The position numbers and the translations under genes are program-made. Of a stretch of 64,000 bases of DNA, positions 11,406-23,400 are shown piece after piece. The DNA lies in NCBI RefSeq assembly GCF_001949145.1, contig NW_019091391.1:1524628-1588627 (forward strand), written 5' to 3'. How positions within the stretch are numbered: position 1 is the first letter of the stretch; each line of letters opens with the position of its first letter. The DNA is from Acanthaster planci. Its lineage: Eukaryota > Echinodermata > Asteroidea > Valvatida > Acanthasteridae. Below the pieces are notes generated by a model. That model searched no databases and was not told where the DNA came from. It saw only the letters and a program-made list of their open reading frames with translations.

Positions 11406-11487
11406 AAACGCAAACCAATGACCAAAGCTGCTGAAACAAATTCATGGTTCGGGTGCACAGAACACGCCCCTGATCTGTTAGCAGAAA

Positions 11488-11503
11488 TAGCGCCCTCTCG
11501 TGG
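11488..11503 (-). promoter_or_regulatory. CTCF-like motif
   Basis: The - strand reads CCACGAGAGGGCGCTA, a near-ideal match to the CTCF core consensus. Binding is inferred only. Confidence 0.45.
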
Positions 11504-13226
11504 TAGACCCAACGTCTTAAAACCACGACTAGTGCCAATTTGACTCAGCGATGTTGATATGCAAACCTCCCTCTGTTGTCACCGATGGTATAATCTGTTT
11601 GTCTTGGGCTGAAACGCATGAAAAGCTCACGCGGCCAGCTTCCGGAACCCTAGCGCGGTCCTCAGGCTCCTGTGTGCCTTTACATTCGGTCGCCGTCATA
11701 TCACAATCTGTAATTTTTCGAAGAATGATTTCTCAACGAAACTTTGGGTTCTTCGAGTAATCTTGTGGTCACCTGCAGTCACCTGCACATCCGTTTAAAA
11801 AATTCATGCACTCTTTTCACATCTGGCACTATCGTTCCCAGGTTTCCTTTTTCATGCACATTTGACTTTACATTATGTTCACGAGAATGTACAGCTTCGT
11901 AAATCTTCGCAAATTTTCCTACCAGACTTAGCCTAACCGCAGAGTCGGAAGCCCTTTTCAAACAGGTTTTCTGTACCGTATATTGTCAATTCTACACACA
12001 CTCCCTTGACATTATGTCCTTGGGAAAGTTCATTCAGGTTGAATGGGAATTGATAATTACACCTTCCCATTACTGGGGTATTTTCTAACGAGAGGAGTCT
12101 GTTATTACTGGAAGTGCTTAACAGGTTGCCCACACATTTCCTCCAACTACAATTTAACATGGGCAATTTGGAGAAGAATGTTAATTCCTACTTACTTAGT
12201 TTGTTATAAAAAAAATTATTTATTATGTATGTCAATTTTATGTGCTCTTTCTTGATTGGGTGTAACATTTAATTTTTGGCCGCTTTTCATCAGTTCCTGA
12301 TGGTGCACCAGGCTCATAAACACGAGTTGAAAACAATACCTATGTTGCTGTCTGTTTTCTTTCTATTTGGTACTTGTATAATTTTGCATCAGTGAGGCTG
12401 ATGAATGGCATTGTTCAGGAGGCGGGTAGACAAGTTGTGATTGATCTTGTGAATGTGCCCCTGTCGCTTTCCCACAGCGTTCATTAGTGTACCTCGTCTG
12501 CAATCACTTACCCTCAGCAATTACGGCTCACAGCAAAAATTATGGCAAAAGCATTCTGCCGTGTTGGTGTCGTTGAGTCATTTCATTGGATAAAAAAAAC
12601 TTTGCTCAACAACCATTAAAGCAGAATTTCAGTAACAACACGAAGAACATGCACACACACAAACATATGATGTTTAAGTGAGAAAAATTCCGATAGCCTA
12701 GTGGTTCCACAAGTACAAAAAAGACGCTTGAATAAAAAGACATAAAAATAAAAACTCGCTTGTCCGTCTTTGTATGTGTCTACTCTTTAATCAATTATTG
12801 TTCCTTCTTATTCTCTTATTTTGCGTGCATACCAGTAGTTGTATTAAGTTTTTCTTTGTTTTATTGGATTGACTTCTACAAATCGACGAACCTGTGGCCT
12901 TGAGTCAAACTGTCTTTTCAAATGCCATCTTCATCTTAACGAAGCACTTAATCCTTACTGACGTCTATACCTTAACCTCGCGGCCGAGGTTCCCTAAGCA
13001 ACGAGACAAATGTTCTTAAGGCTGAAGTTTGAACATAATGACAGATGTCTGACAATGTCTTTAAACTAATCACATTATACCTGAGGTAGATAACATCAAC
13101 GACAAGAATGTCGGGTGCCAACAGTCAGATAATCTTATCAACTATGTTGAGAATAGACGGTGGTATTGGAAATGAAAAACAAAACAACAACCCCCCCCAA
13201 AAAAAACCGAGTGAATTATGCGCTAT
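11504..13226. other. noncoding, no gene seen
   Basis: AT-rich, stop codons frequent in all frames. No repeat or exon recognised. Confidence 0.5.
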
Positions 13227-13674
13227 TATGGTGGCCCTGGAGGGACATCGCCAATCGTCAATGTTGACGCCAATAGCCACGACCAAATTCACGACTCACT
13301 CTTCACTCTCGAATATTGACGTCAATATGTGCGACTGAAGAGCAAGTCGTGGACTCTGGCCGCAAATATTATCCCGAATTTCTTTCCAGTAAGCCAGGTA
13401 GAGACTGGGAGAAGTTGCTCGGCTACAGACACAGCAATTGCTTTGTAATGTTGTGCCCCTGCGTTCACGGTGCCAATACTTGAGATCAAGCCGAAAGTGT
13501 AAATCATTGCCAGTGCGCGTGAACGCTCATTTCCACCTAACTTGCTGGAAAAAAATTCGCGGCAATATTTGCGACCAGAGAGACCAGATACCGACCAGAT
13601 AGATAGTCGTGAATTTGGTCACAAATATTGCTGCCAATATTGACGATTGGCAATGTCCCTCCAGGGCCACCATA
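13227..13674. mobile_element. foldback (MITE-like) element with 70-bp inverted arms
   Basis: 13227-13296 and the reverse complement of 13605-13674 are both 70 bp, begin tatggtggccctggaggg and match at about 86 percent. They enclose about 308 bp, which contains a 16-bp perfect palindrome (13313-13328) around TGACGTCA. No transposase is encoded, so this is a non-autonomous foldback element. Confidence 0.8.
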
Positions 13675-16600
13675 TGCTTTACATATTTTGATCCACTTAG
13701 GAGTAGATGTATTACTGAGCAAGCCAAGTCAAACAGGTGTTGTTTGATGATGCCGATTTTTGCTAGTAAAAGACAGAAAAACGTTTCCAGTTCTTGCTCA
13801 AGCCTTATGCCAGTCCGACTCTCAGAAAACGTGTCGCCCGACAGCCGCGTATAATGGGTAAAAAGTCGCCCCTATTCGTCCGAAAGAGTGCAAGGGTCGC
13901 CTCGCAATAGATGACCACGATACAACGGGAAAAAACAACTGTCAATTTATCTGCTCTAAACCAATATAACAGTGTTAATATTTTATGTTGATACCATAGC
14001 AAGAGTGTCAGGTTGTTTATAGGGCAGTGAAGTCACCCGTGGTGCTGGTTCGAACACCTGCCGCAATATTGGCGAGTATTTTCAATAAGGGCGCTGTGCA
14101 TGGTTGGGCAGAAGCCATAGAAGTCGACAGGATCGATATTCATACCGCTCCTGAGCGATGCATTATTGAAATTATTTCCGTAAACAGTTAGTTTCAGTAT
14201 TGTTACAGGCCTCAGTTCTTAGGTTGTTACAAGCACTGGCATTCGAGTACAAAATACAAATTGGGAGAATTATATTGTTCGACGCATTTTTGTACTTTAG
14301 TTTCTAGTAAATGTTTCGGCCTAAGGTCACAGCCACGGGGTGAAGTATTTTCCCAATATTTTAGTGTTGAAAAATTTATTGTGTCAGGCTTTCAAAATTA
14401 AATTTCCTCTTTTGACGCAACAATTCTATCTTTTCCTATGGGTACACGGCTGGTAAGACTATGGCGGGCCGTCACGTCAGGAAAAAGGCAAAAGAATTAA
14501 GTCATAGTGTGGAGAAAATCTCACGCAGCTTTCAAAAACACCAATTCACAACACTACTACTAAATACAAATGACAATACGACCCTCTGAAGAAAATAACG
14601 TGGTAAACGTACATTTCAGGTAAAACCTGTCACCAACCGATGATAGGCCTAGGCTATTTCTGCAAATTTTAGCTACACGTATACAAATAGTATGCGAGAC
14701 ATCTATACAAATAACGTCCTATAATTATAAAAACAACATCTTACGGTGATTGTGCGCTTACGATTGTCAAGCAAATATGATGGATCGCAGTCGCATTAAC
14801 CAGTGGCGTAAATTTGTGCCGGAACTTGGGGGATGGGGACGGGGCTGTGCGTGGGGAGGGGAGGTGACTGTCCGGTCATGAAACTTTGAAGGGAGGGTGA
14901 CACCATATTACACTATTCAAGGGGATTCTCATAATACAGATGTAGCTCTGTAATATGTATTACATTCCTGCAGAACCTTGCGTCAGAACGGCCGTGGAGG
15001 CCCTTCCGGTCAAAACGCGAAGAGGATATGTACCCCTAATCCCCCCGGAATTTACGCCAATGACATCAACTGATGCTAAACAAAAAGAGTGGTTGGCAGA
15101 ATGGTCGATCGTAAAGGCTAGTTCGCTGAGAAGACGCTGCAAATCCCGTTAATTTGGTATTTTCTTTGCCAATAGTTCTCATCCTTTGCTTGGAACCTAT
15201 GGTAATCAGTTTGGCGTGCAAGCGAATGCCTCGGTATCCTGGCGACATAAAGGATAGCTGGTCTAGAATCTCGGCGTTTATTTGTTGCGATGGCAATCTT
15301 CGGTTTCGATGATGGACATTAGCAGGGTAATTATGAAAACCCCTTTTTTTCTGTGGGACGGGTACCATCCCGTCCGATCATTTGCAGTTCTGTATCCCGG
15401 ACGCAATTCTGTGCCCGCTGAACGCACGAAAGATTTTTTGGTGTGAGGACCGAGCGATTTGGTAGAGCGGGTAAGTCCGCCGACCTCACCACGGCTCACG
15501 CCCGAAGTAACACATTAACAATTTAATTAATCTCATTTCTGTTGTTGCTGACGTCGATGTCGTGAGTGCTGCAGGCTGTCGTTTTGGCGGGAGTTATTAT
15601 TTTTATTCAATTTCGTTGTGTTTGGTGGCTGTCCCTGCAGCAGGTTTGGTTTGAGTTTTAATGAAATTTTGTGGAGGTATCGTTGTTTATTTCAGTCTAA
15701 AACGCTGTAATTGGTGCTATAAAAGTATGCCTATACACGGCAGCTTTACCGTGCAGTTTTATTGTTACGTTTTGTGTGGTTATTCCTGAAATTGAGATTT
15801 TTTTGGTCTTGTAGACAGTAAAATATGAGTTTTAATTTATTCACACGGATACTTTGTACAATTACCGTACCATGAACGAAGATTGGTGATCAAACTCAAA
15901 CAGTTTTTACTCCGTAAAACCATAAGATGAAAGTGGATCATATGAGCATAAATTTTGCACGCGCAGTAAAAACATCAATATCATGCAAAGGTTTCGTCAA
16001 TGTAAAGAATCGATTGTGTCGGAAGACCTTCCGTCGGACTCAGAAACATCGGTAACAAATGTTTTAGATATTTAAATAATATAAATGTCTGTAGGCCTGC
16101 TCCACGTGTTGCAAAACGGCTTGTTAGGTCTCTTATTGCAGAAATACGACATTTTCACGAACCAAGCCTTTAGGAATTTTGTTTTTCTTTTAGTACTTCC
16201 TTGCATTTATTTCGACACCAGTTTTTTGAAAATCGGATGATGCTGTTTTCGTGCAAAATGCATTTTTGAGACAGGTCCATTGACGATGCTCAGTACATTT
16301 TATGGTCATTTGAATTTCACACACGAAATTTATATAACCAAAAAATCAAAAACTATTTCTTGTATCGAATTGATACTTCACTTACCTACCATAACGAGTG
16401 TCATGCTAAGTTTCAAAATGATTGGGCGTTCGACAACCGAGTTCTTTGGGGTGGAATCCGCAAAAATGTTACTGTTAGATGGAAGAAAACGACTCTGAAA
16501 GGTACGTCATATCATGTAGTCCGCGTTACGTGGACGGCAAAATGCATTTGTCCTTGTTTACGATGCTGAAGCGCACCTTGTGCACACACTAATGAAACAT

Positions 16601-17430
16601 TCATGATGGCCGGCTCAAGCATAATTTATTAGGCCTACACGAGCTAACTACGTTAACTTACACGACAGGTTATTGCAGGCCCGGGCAAAATGACAGTGAA
16701 GACGCATTAACTGATTCATTGGAAACTGTAGTCACTGGGTTACATCAGACACCAACTTATAGGAGAGCACGGTTAAAAAAAGGAGTATTACATGCATTTC
16801 ATGCAGCCGATCTTGAAATTGATCAAATCTCACTGACGGAGTAAGAATTCCCTTTGTGGCAGAATTAAATAATTATTAAATCCACATTTCCAGCCTTCTG
16901 TATGTCAATTCGGGTCTGAATGAAGGCTGTCGTCATTTTCCGATCAAGTAAAGATTCGGCAGATTTTTGACGAACAAGTAAAAAAAATTATCCTATCTTT
17001 GGCATTTCTCATATTTGCCAGAGGGTTAAGGATTTTTTTCGTTCATAGATCCCAAGAGATAGGCTCCGCAATAACAAGATCCAATTTAAAAAACCCACAT
17101 CGACGAAACAGGTCAGGCGACGTGGGTCTTTTGCGAGAACCGAGCCTGCCCTCATTAAGCAGTGCGTATCTTCAAAGTGACGGCCAATTAAGCGCATCCA
17201 TTTCTGAACTCATGCGATAATCATGGATGGCAACCGACGAAACAAAAGAGGCCTTTTCCTCCCTACGCCACAGCCGCCAATAGCAATTTACTTACGCTCT
17301 TTCGATCAAGAAGCAACTGACTGATGGTCGGCATTGTGTTTATTCGTTCTGTTGCGTACAGCCGACTTAGCGTTTCATGCTTGAAATATGGGTCACATGC
17401 ACCCAAGCAGCTAAGCAAGTCTAGTAATAC
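13675..17430. other. noncoding, no gene recognised
   Basis: Mixed sequence with short chance frames only. A CpG-richer patch at 14960-15500 has open frames on both strands of up to 100 codons, none with a recognisable motif. Confidence 0.5.
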
Positions 17431-18009
17431 AATTTCAGATGGTCGGGTTTTTCCTGCGTCCTTGAAATGTGGTAAGCATCCAGCCAGGGTAACCTTATCG
17501 AAGACAATTTGCGTGGATTGTAAAGTACTAGAAAATGATCCACAATTACTAGGCCTACGTATGGTAGATGTAAAACAATATATATTATAATACTATAAAT
17601 TAACGCTGAAATGTTATCAACAAACCAAAAAAATGTAAAAAAAAAAACGTACATAGCGTCTGTGGTTATTTTAGCTCACAGCGGTGTTCAGTGGAATGGA
17701 GAATAACTCATCCACCGGAATTTCAGATGGTCGGGTTTTTCCTGCGTCCTTGAAATGTGGTAAGCATCCAGCCAGGGTAACCTTATCGAAGACAATTTGC
17801 GTGGATTGTAAAGTACTAGCAAATGATCCACAATTGCTAGGCCTACGTGTGGTAGATGTACCATAAACAATATATATAATAATACTATAAATTAACGCTA
17901 AAATGTTATCAACAAACCAAAAAAATGTAAAAAAAAACGTATAAAGCGTCTGTGGTTATTTTAGCTCACAGCGGTGTTCAGTGGAATGGAGAATAACTCA
18001 TCCACCGGA
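17431..18009. repeat. recent 288-bp tandem duplication
   Basis: 17431-17718 is repeated head-to-tail at 17719-18009 with only a few substitutions and small indels (97 percent or so by eye). Each copy starts aatttcagatggtcgggttt and ends tcatccaccgg. Each keeps a + strand open frame of about 45 codons (GRVFPASLKCGKHPARVT...), but most of the duplicated unit is AT-rich noncoding sequence. No family recognised. Confidence 0.95.
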
Positions 18010-19950
18010 ATGATGATTTAGACTTTTGCGTCAACATAAGGACAAACTCAGAATGTTTCGATATTTCCAACATCTGTCCATGTCTTTTTCTGATTTTCCA
18101 CCTCTCAATTCTTATGGCACGCTACACACTTCTGAATATACACACAACTAGTCTGTAACTGGCAAATTGTTATCGGAATACGGGTTTTGAAAATTCAATC
18201 TTTGGTCGATTAAGGTTGTCGACGAGTGTTTTGTCGGTGCTTTTACGGTAAATTAATTAGCGCAATTCGACCATGGCGATCATACGTGGTGCTTTCTTTC
18301 TCCCTTCTCATTTTTTTTTCTTCTCCGAAGTCCACGGCCAATTGAATTAGGTTCTCTTAACCAAATTGCGAGGTAACGGTCAGTGGTGATTGAGTGCCGA
18401 AAGTGTCTATAATTGCATTGGTATGAGCGATGCTGCCAACAATTTGCCTTCGGTGTCCCGTTTCAGGGTTATGTTTGCTGCACACGGATCTTGGATCTCG
18501 ATCAACGCTGGTCTGCTCCATCCACCAGGCGGGTTCCGTTGTCAGTGATAACAAGTGAGATTCGTATCAGTGTGAAATAAACAGGCCCTAGAGCCTACCA
18601 CATTTTCCGTAATTCTAAAAACTGTTTCTAGATTTTGGGCCCGGGGAGAGAACGCGCTTTTGCATAATGGTCACAATTTCAGGCACACTCTATTGCATTG
18701 AGTAGAAAATTCATAATCCAAACAGGCGCAGACAGACGTCACGGTGGGAGGGGTAGGGCGGTGATGCGAAGGGGACGTCACACACCGATGAGCTTTGCAG
18801 GCCTTGTGTTCCACGTTCTCCCCGTCTTGGATAACCTTCCTGAGGGTTTAAAAAGAAGAAAATGGCTCTTGCACCGATAATCCCATCCATTCTGTAATCA
18901 AATATCGGACAACACGGATGGGTTATGCGGAAAGTCGGGCAGATAGTAGGTGAATCCAGTGAGGGATTCGAGGCTTTCTGGTCAACCGCAAGGCCAACTA
19001 AGATTGCGGGAAACTTCATGCGCAGTTGATGCTTTTGAAGATTTTTAAAAGCACTGCGTCCCACGCTGAAAAGAGGATTGTTTTTTCAACATTTTTGAGT
19101 GTTGGGAGTCGAAGCAGAGACGGATTCGACCGCTAAATTGACAGTCTTTGTCGAGCCTCCGTGGTAATTGGAACGGGCGGCGTGAACACGTTTCCTGAAA
19201 ACATGCCGCAGTCATATGGAAACAAACCATACGTTGATGTTGTTACGAGAATGCATGATGCGTATTGACCACTGCGCCCGTTGAAACTGGCTCATGTTGT
19301 GCTATCATGCTGTCAGGCCATATGCTGTCAGGTTATGCTTGTTTTGCCCGTTGAAACTGGGGTCGTTTTGTGCATTCATGTTATCAGGTCATGTTGTGAA
19401 ATCATTCATTTTCATAATTTTCAATTATTTTTGAGAGCCAGATAGACCCGGCACAATCAGCTGTGAACAACCTGCCAGTTTACTGAATGCGGAACAGAAA
19501 CTGAAAGGAAATAATTGAAAATATACACTGGCGAACTCGCTAAACAAAGATAAATAAACGACAAGTGATGAGCAAGTGTTGGGGGTGAAACATGCAGATG
19601 ACTACATATCACGTCGTACTACTAGGTTTTGTTCTCTGCACATCAACACACTTTTTGAGTTAAGCTATTGGTAAACACAACTGGCTTGACATTTTTGAGC
19701 CACGAGCGCGTAATGTTTCACTGTTTCCAGACAACGATGCAACTAACACAAATACTGGCCCAACCGAATAATCGAGCTGAAAGGGAATCGATTCGAGCCG
19801 CGACCTCAGCCCCGGCCGGGAGACGAACACGTTCAGAGTAAACGCTGAAATTTGAGCTACACTTCAACCGTTGCACGCTATAGTTTCTGTCATCTAAGAA
19901 CTCATTACGGTCGATACGTGGAGAATTGAAGCCATATCACTCGCTGTTTG
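18010..19950. other. noncoding upstream of the GPCR gene
   Basis: No gene recognised. At 19275-19400 two diverged copies of gcccgttgaaactgg, 66 bp apart, with reiterated atg(c/t)t(g/a)tcaggt words form a short degenerate repeat. Confidence 0.5.
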
Positions 19951-19954
19951 ACAT

Positions 19955-19968
19955 TGTGCCCTCTGGTG
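19955..19968 (-). promoter_or_regulatory. CTCF-like motif upstream of GPCR
   Basis: The - strand reads CACCAGAGGGCACA, matching the CTCF core. It sits about 50 bp upstream of the GPCR promoter elements. Confidence 0.4.
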
Positions 19969-19983
19969 TGCTTCCCGAAATGA

Positions 19984-20178
19984 TGACGTCATGGATTGAA
20001 CAAGACTAAAAATACCCATAATGCACCTGTCACTCTGCAGCGGTGGAAATGATGCATAATAAATAACAGCACACGGGAGAATCACTACAGAGCGCATATC
20101 GAATCGGTAGAGGTACAGCCTGGTCCGTACAAATAGCCAATTTGATCAGCACACAGTACTGGGAACGGGGCCGTAGAA
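19984..20178 (+). promoter_or_regulatory. GPCR gene proximal promoter and 5' UTR
   Basis: A perfect cAMP-response palindrome TGACGTCA lies at 19984-19991, followed by a TATA-like CTAAAAATA at 20006-20014. The first ATG of the long reading frame is at 20179, so transcription could begin near 20040 with a 5' UTR of about 140 nt. The start-site position is inferred from spacing; upstream ATGs between (e.g. near 20050) do not lead to long frames. Confidence 0.45.
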
Positions 20179-20446
20179 ATGAGTCTGCCTGAACCCGAGC
20201 CGTCACCCGAACCCGAACCGGAGCCTGGTATCGGCGGACCGTGGGGGAACTCTTCCCTGGTGATGAGCGAGCCGTTCCCCGAGTGGGGGTGGAACGCGTC
20301 GAGTGAGGGGGAGCCGGAACCAGTTGCCGAGCCGCACTTTGGGCCCTGCGTCCAGGGGATCCTGGTCGCCTTGGCCGTGCTGATAATCGTCCTCGGTTCC
20401 TTGGGGAATACCTTGGTCATTATTGTCATTGGGAAGATGCGAACAG
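20179..20446 (+). CDS. GPCR exon 1 (N-terminus and helix 1)
   Basis: Starts at an ATG in good context (gaaATGA) and ends at ACAG|GTGAGT in phase 1 after KMRT. The low-complexity Pro/Glu N-terminus is followed by a clear hydrophobic helix (VQGILVALAVLIIVLGSLGN). Frame readthrough past the donor to 20496 is intron. Confidence 0.93.
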
Positions 20447-23400
20447 GTGAGTTGAGATTAAAAAGGCTGAACGAAGTTTGTCATTTTTGGCCATGAATGT
20501 GGCTTTCGTAGCCTACTATCACAGAGGATTGCCACTGTGTGTTGCAATTTTTCTTCAAAGCTGCGGTACAGTTTGATATAAAGACTTTGTCTTAACTATA
20601 CAATTATTGGGGAAACTGAAAGAAACTTAACTTTAGAGCTATTCTGCAAAGAATCCAGCAACAAAACTGACTTCTATAACTACCACCACTCTTTTAAAAA
20701 AAGGCAGTTCTTCACCCGGACACAAAAGCGACGAGAATTCGACGTCACGGAACGTTTGCAGTGAACTCCGCCCGACTAGTTGCGTTCGTTACGTTGCGGA
20801 TATTTGACCTGACTTACAAAATCATGTTAGTATCCGCTTTCGCGCGATCTAAGAACCGACCTTTAACATAACGAGTTGCCGTTAGTTTTCAACAATGAAG
20901 CGATTTATAAAATCATTGTTTTTTTACAGGAAATTACCAAATACTTTCCCTGATTCTTTTTGTAACCAACAAGCTCTCGGACTTTAAACCGGAATAAAAG
21001 TCACACTCTCTGCCAGTTTGGCGGATACGTCAGCGTTACAAAGAGGTTGATTTCTTAACACCAAGCTAGTTCGATTCAAAATCAGCCTGTTAGTTCAAAT
21101 TTTACTGCCGAAACGTGGCAAAATAAGCCCAACAAAGAATTTTGTTGCAATTTGGGGACTGAAAGTCGAAAAAAAAACGACAGCCGGTACCTAACTCCAT
21201 GCACACTCAAATCTCTCTGTACAAAATGCGGCTGACTGGGGCCAACCATGTTTTTTTAATAAGCTGGATTACAGAAATGCCAGCTCTGACAGATAAAAAA
21301 CGCCTTTTCAATATTTTGGGGTGAATATTAAAAAAAAAAGAGTTCCTCAGACGTAGAACCTGAAAAAAGTACAAGCGGCCAACGCTACAATATCGTTGAC
21401 AATCGCGGGTGTACTATTATTTATCATTATTTATTCGGCCAATGAAAGGACAGGACAACACTTAACGACAGGACAAAGACGATAGGTTGGGGGGTCACTA
21501 GATATAACATGTTCAGGGCAGGTGAAAAGGGGAGGGGTATCCATTCTAAGACGGCCGGGGGGAGCAAACGTAGACCAGCATACACTATGACTCGAAAGCC
21601 TGTTCGTCAAATAATGGAACGGAGAATTTAAAAAATAATTTGAAAAAAAAACACACCATATACATGTATATTTTCTAAGCAAAAGCAAGGCAATCATAAT
21701 GAAGTTACATTGATGCGTGCGGTTGAAAGTATGGCTGGTAATATTCATTAAGTCTAAACCCGGATAATTTCTTTGTGAGAAAAAAAATCTCATTTCTTCA
21801 CTTTTTACAAACTTTTTATTCTGCCCTTTTGTCCTAGCAAATGTTTTGTTGCGTTTCTAGAACTATTTTTTATTATTCAGTTGTTATAACACTATTATCC
21901 CTAACATTAATAACTATTTTTTTATTATTCAGTTGTTATAACACTATTATCCCTAACATTAATGACTACAAAAATAGCAAAAGAAACAAGACGACAAGGT
22001 ATTAAATTCACCGTGATTTTTCTTCACCGACAGCAATTTTCGTGTGAGTAAATAAATGAAAATTCGACTGAAATCTACAGGCAGTTTCCCTCAAGGTGGC
22101 TGTACCGTTGTAACTTTTAACATTTAATAACGCGAGGAGTTTCACAGTGGTGCGCCTCCAAGAGTTTGCAACACGTTGACCAATCACAAAGCGCAAAATC
22201 TGTCGACTCTTTCCAAACGCGCATTGGGTCGACAGATTTTCGGTAATGTGATTGGTCCACGCGTTGCAAACTCTACAAACTGCATTTCCCTCTCAATGCG
22301 GGCCGTGTTTTGAATCGGTATTTTCTGGTAATATTCATTCGGCATTTTAATACCTGCGTGAAATGTTAAACCCTTTACGAATTTATTCTTTTGTGTTTGT
22401 GCAGACGGCCCGCCATACCTTCCCTTCCCAAGAGGGTTGTCGGGTCCGTCATCATTATCCTGTCCAACACGTTATCGCTGTTTGGCTAGTCACCATGGGG
22501 AGCCCGATCTTAATCCCGCGTGGACTAGGAAGTTAGAGACTACAATTATAATTCCATTGTGAGAAGACTGACCACCCCTAATGTAGAAACCGTGACCCTG
22601 TCCCTCCGTTGCGAAATTACTATCTCTGATTCGCAAACCAGTGCGTGACATCTGTCACGATTCGGCAAATTTCCAACATCGAGCGAGAATGCAGCCAACG
22701 CCCGATCATCGGCTCATCGTGATGGAGGAGGCGACTCGAGTTCCTGTGTACATTCCTCCATGATGTGATCAAAACTGAGAGGCAGTTTCCCTCGGCTTAA
22801 TGGAGGAATCAACAAGATCCTTGCATGGACGAAGCGCCGGTGGTTAGCTAAATTCCTTACATCTAATGGCGGTGTAAAGATTGATGCCTCAAATCCAGTT
22901 TTAATAGCGGCAGTCAATCCGGACGAGAAACATGCCGTTCCATGCTGAAGGGAAGAGAATAAATTACGCCCATTTACAATTGCGCTTGCAATTCGTGGAA
23001 GTAAAACATGTTTATTTTTAGAAAGGAATCAATATTTGTTGGTAATTTATTTTCAATTTCGATTTCTTTTTACTTGATATAATTCAGCCTGATGCATGTT
23101 TGCACACACTAACTTCAGCTGTAATTACCGTGTTCCGGGTCTGATACAAGCATAAAACTCTGGATCCCTCCTATCGTTTCTACTTCTCTTTAAATATTTC
23201 CAGCTTGTTATCTTTGTGCTATGACACTAAAACTAAGCCATGCCATGGCATCTGCAATCTGCCATGCCATGCCATGCCATACCAAGACGTTTCCTGAAAT
23301 CTACACGCAGGGACAATCTGTCATGACTGTGAATGCTAGTTGGAAATTCGTCTCTACTTTCAGCAGTCGATCGCGTGTTGAGCGCGGTTGAGCATGGATG

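Noticed and set aside
20447-20496. Extension of GPCR exon 1 frame past RTG
   Set aside because: The frame runs through a consensus ACAG|GTGAGT donor; splicing restores the helix 1-2 junction.
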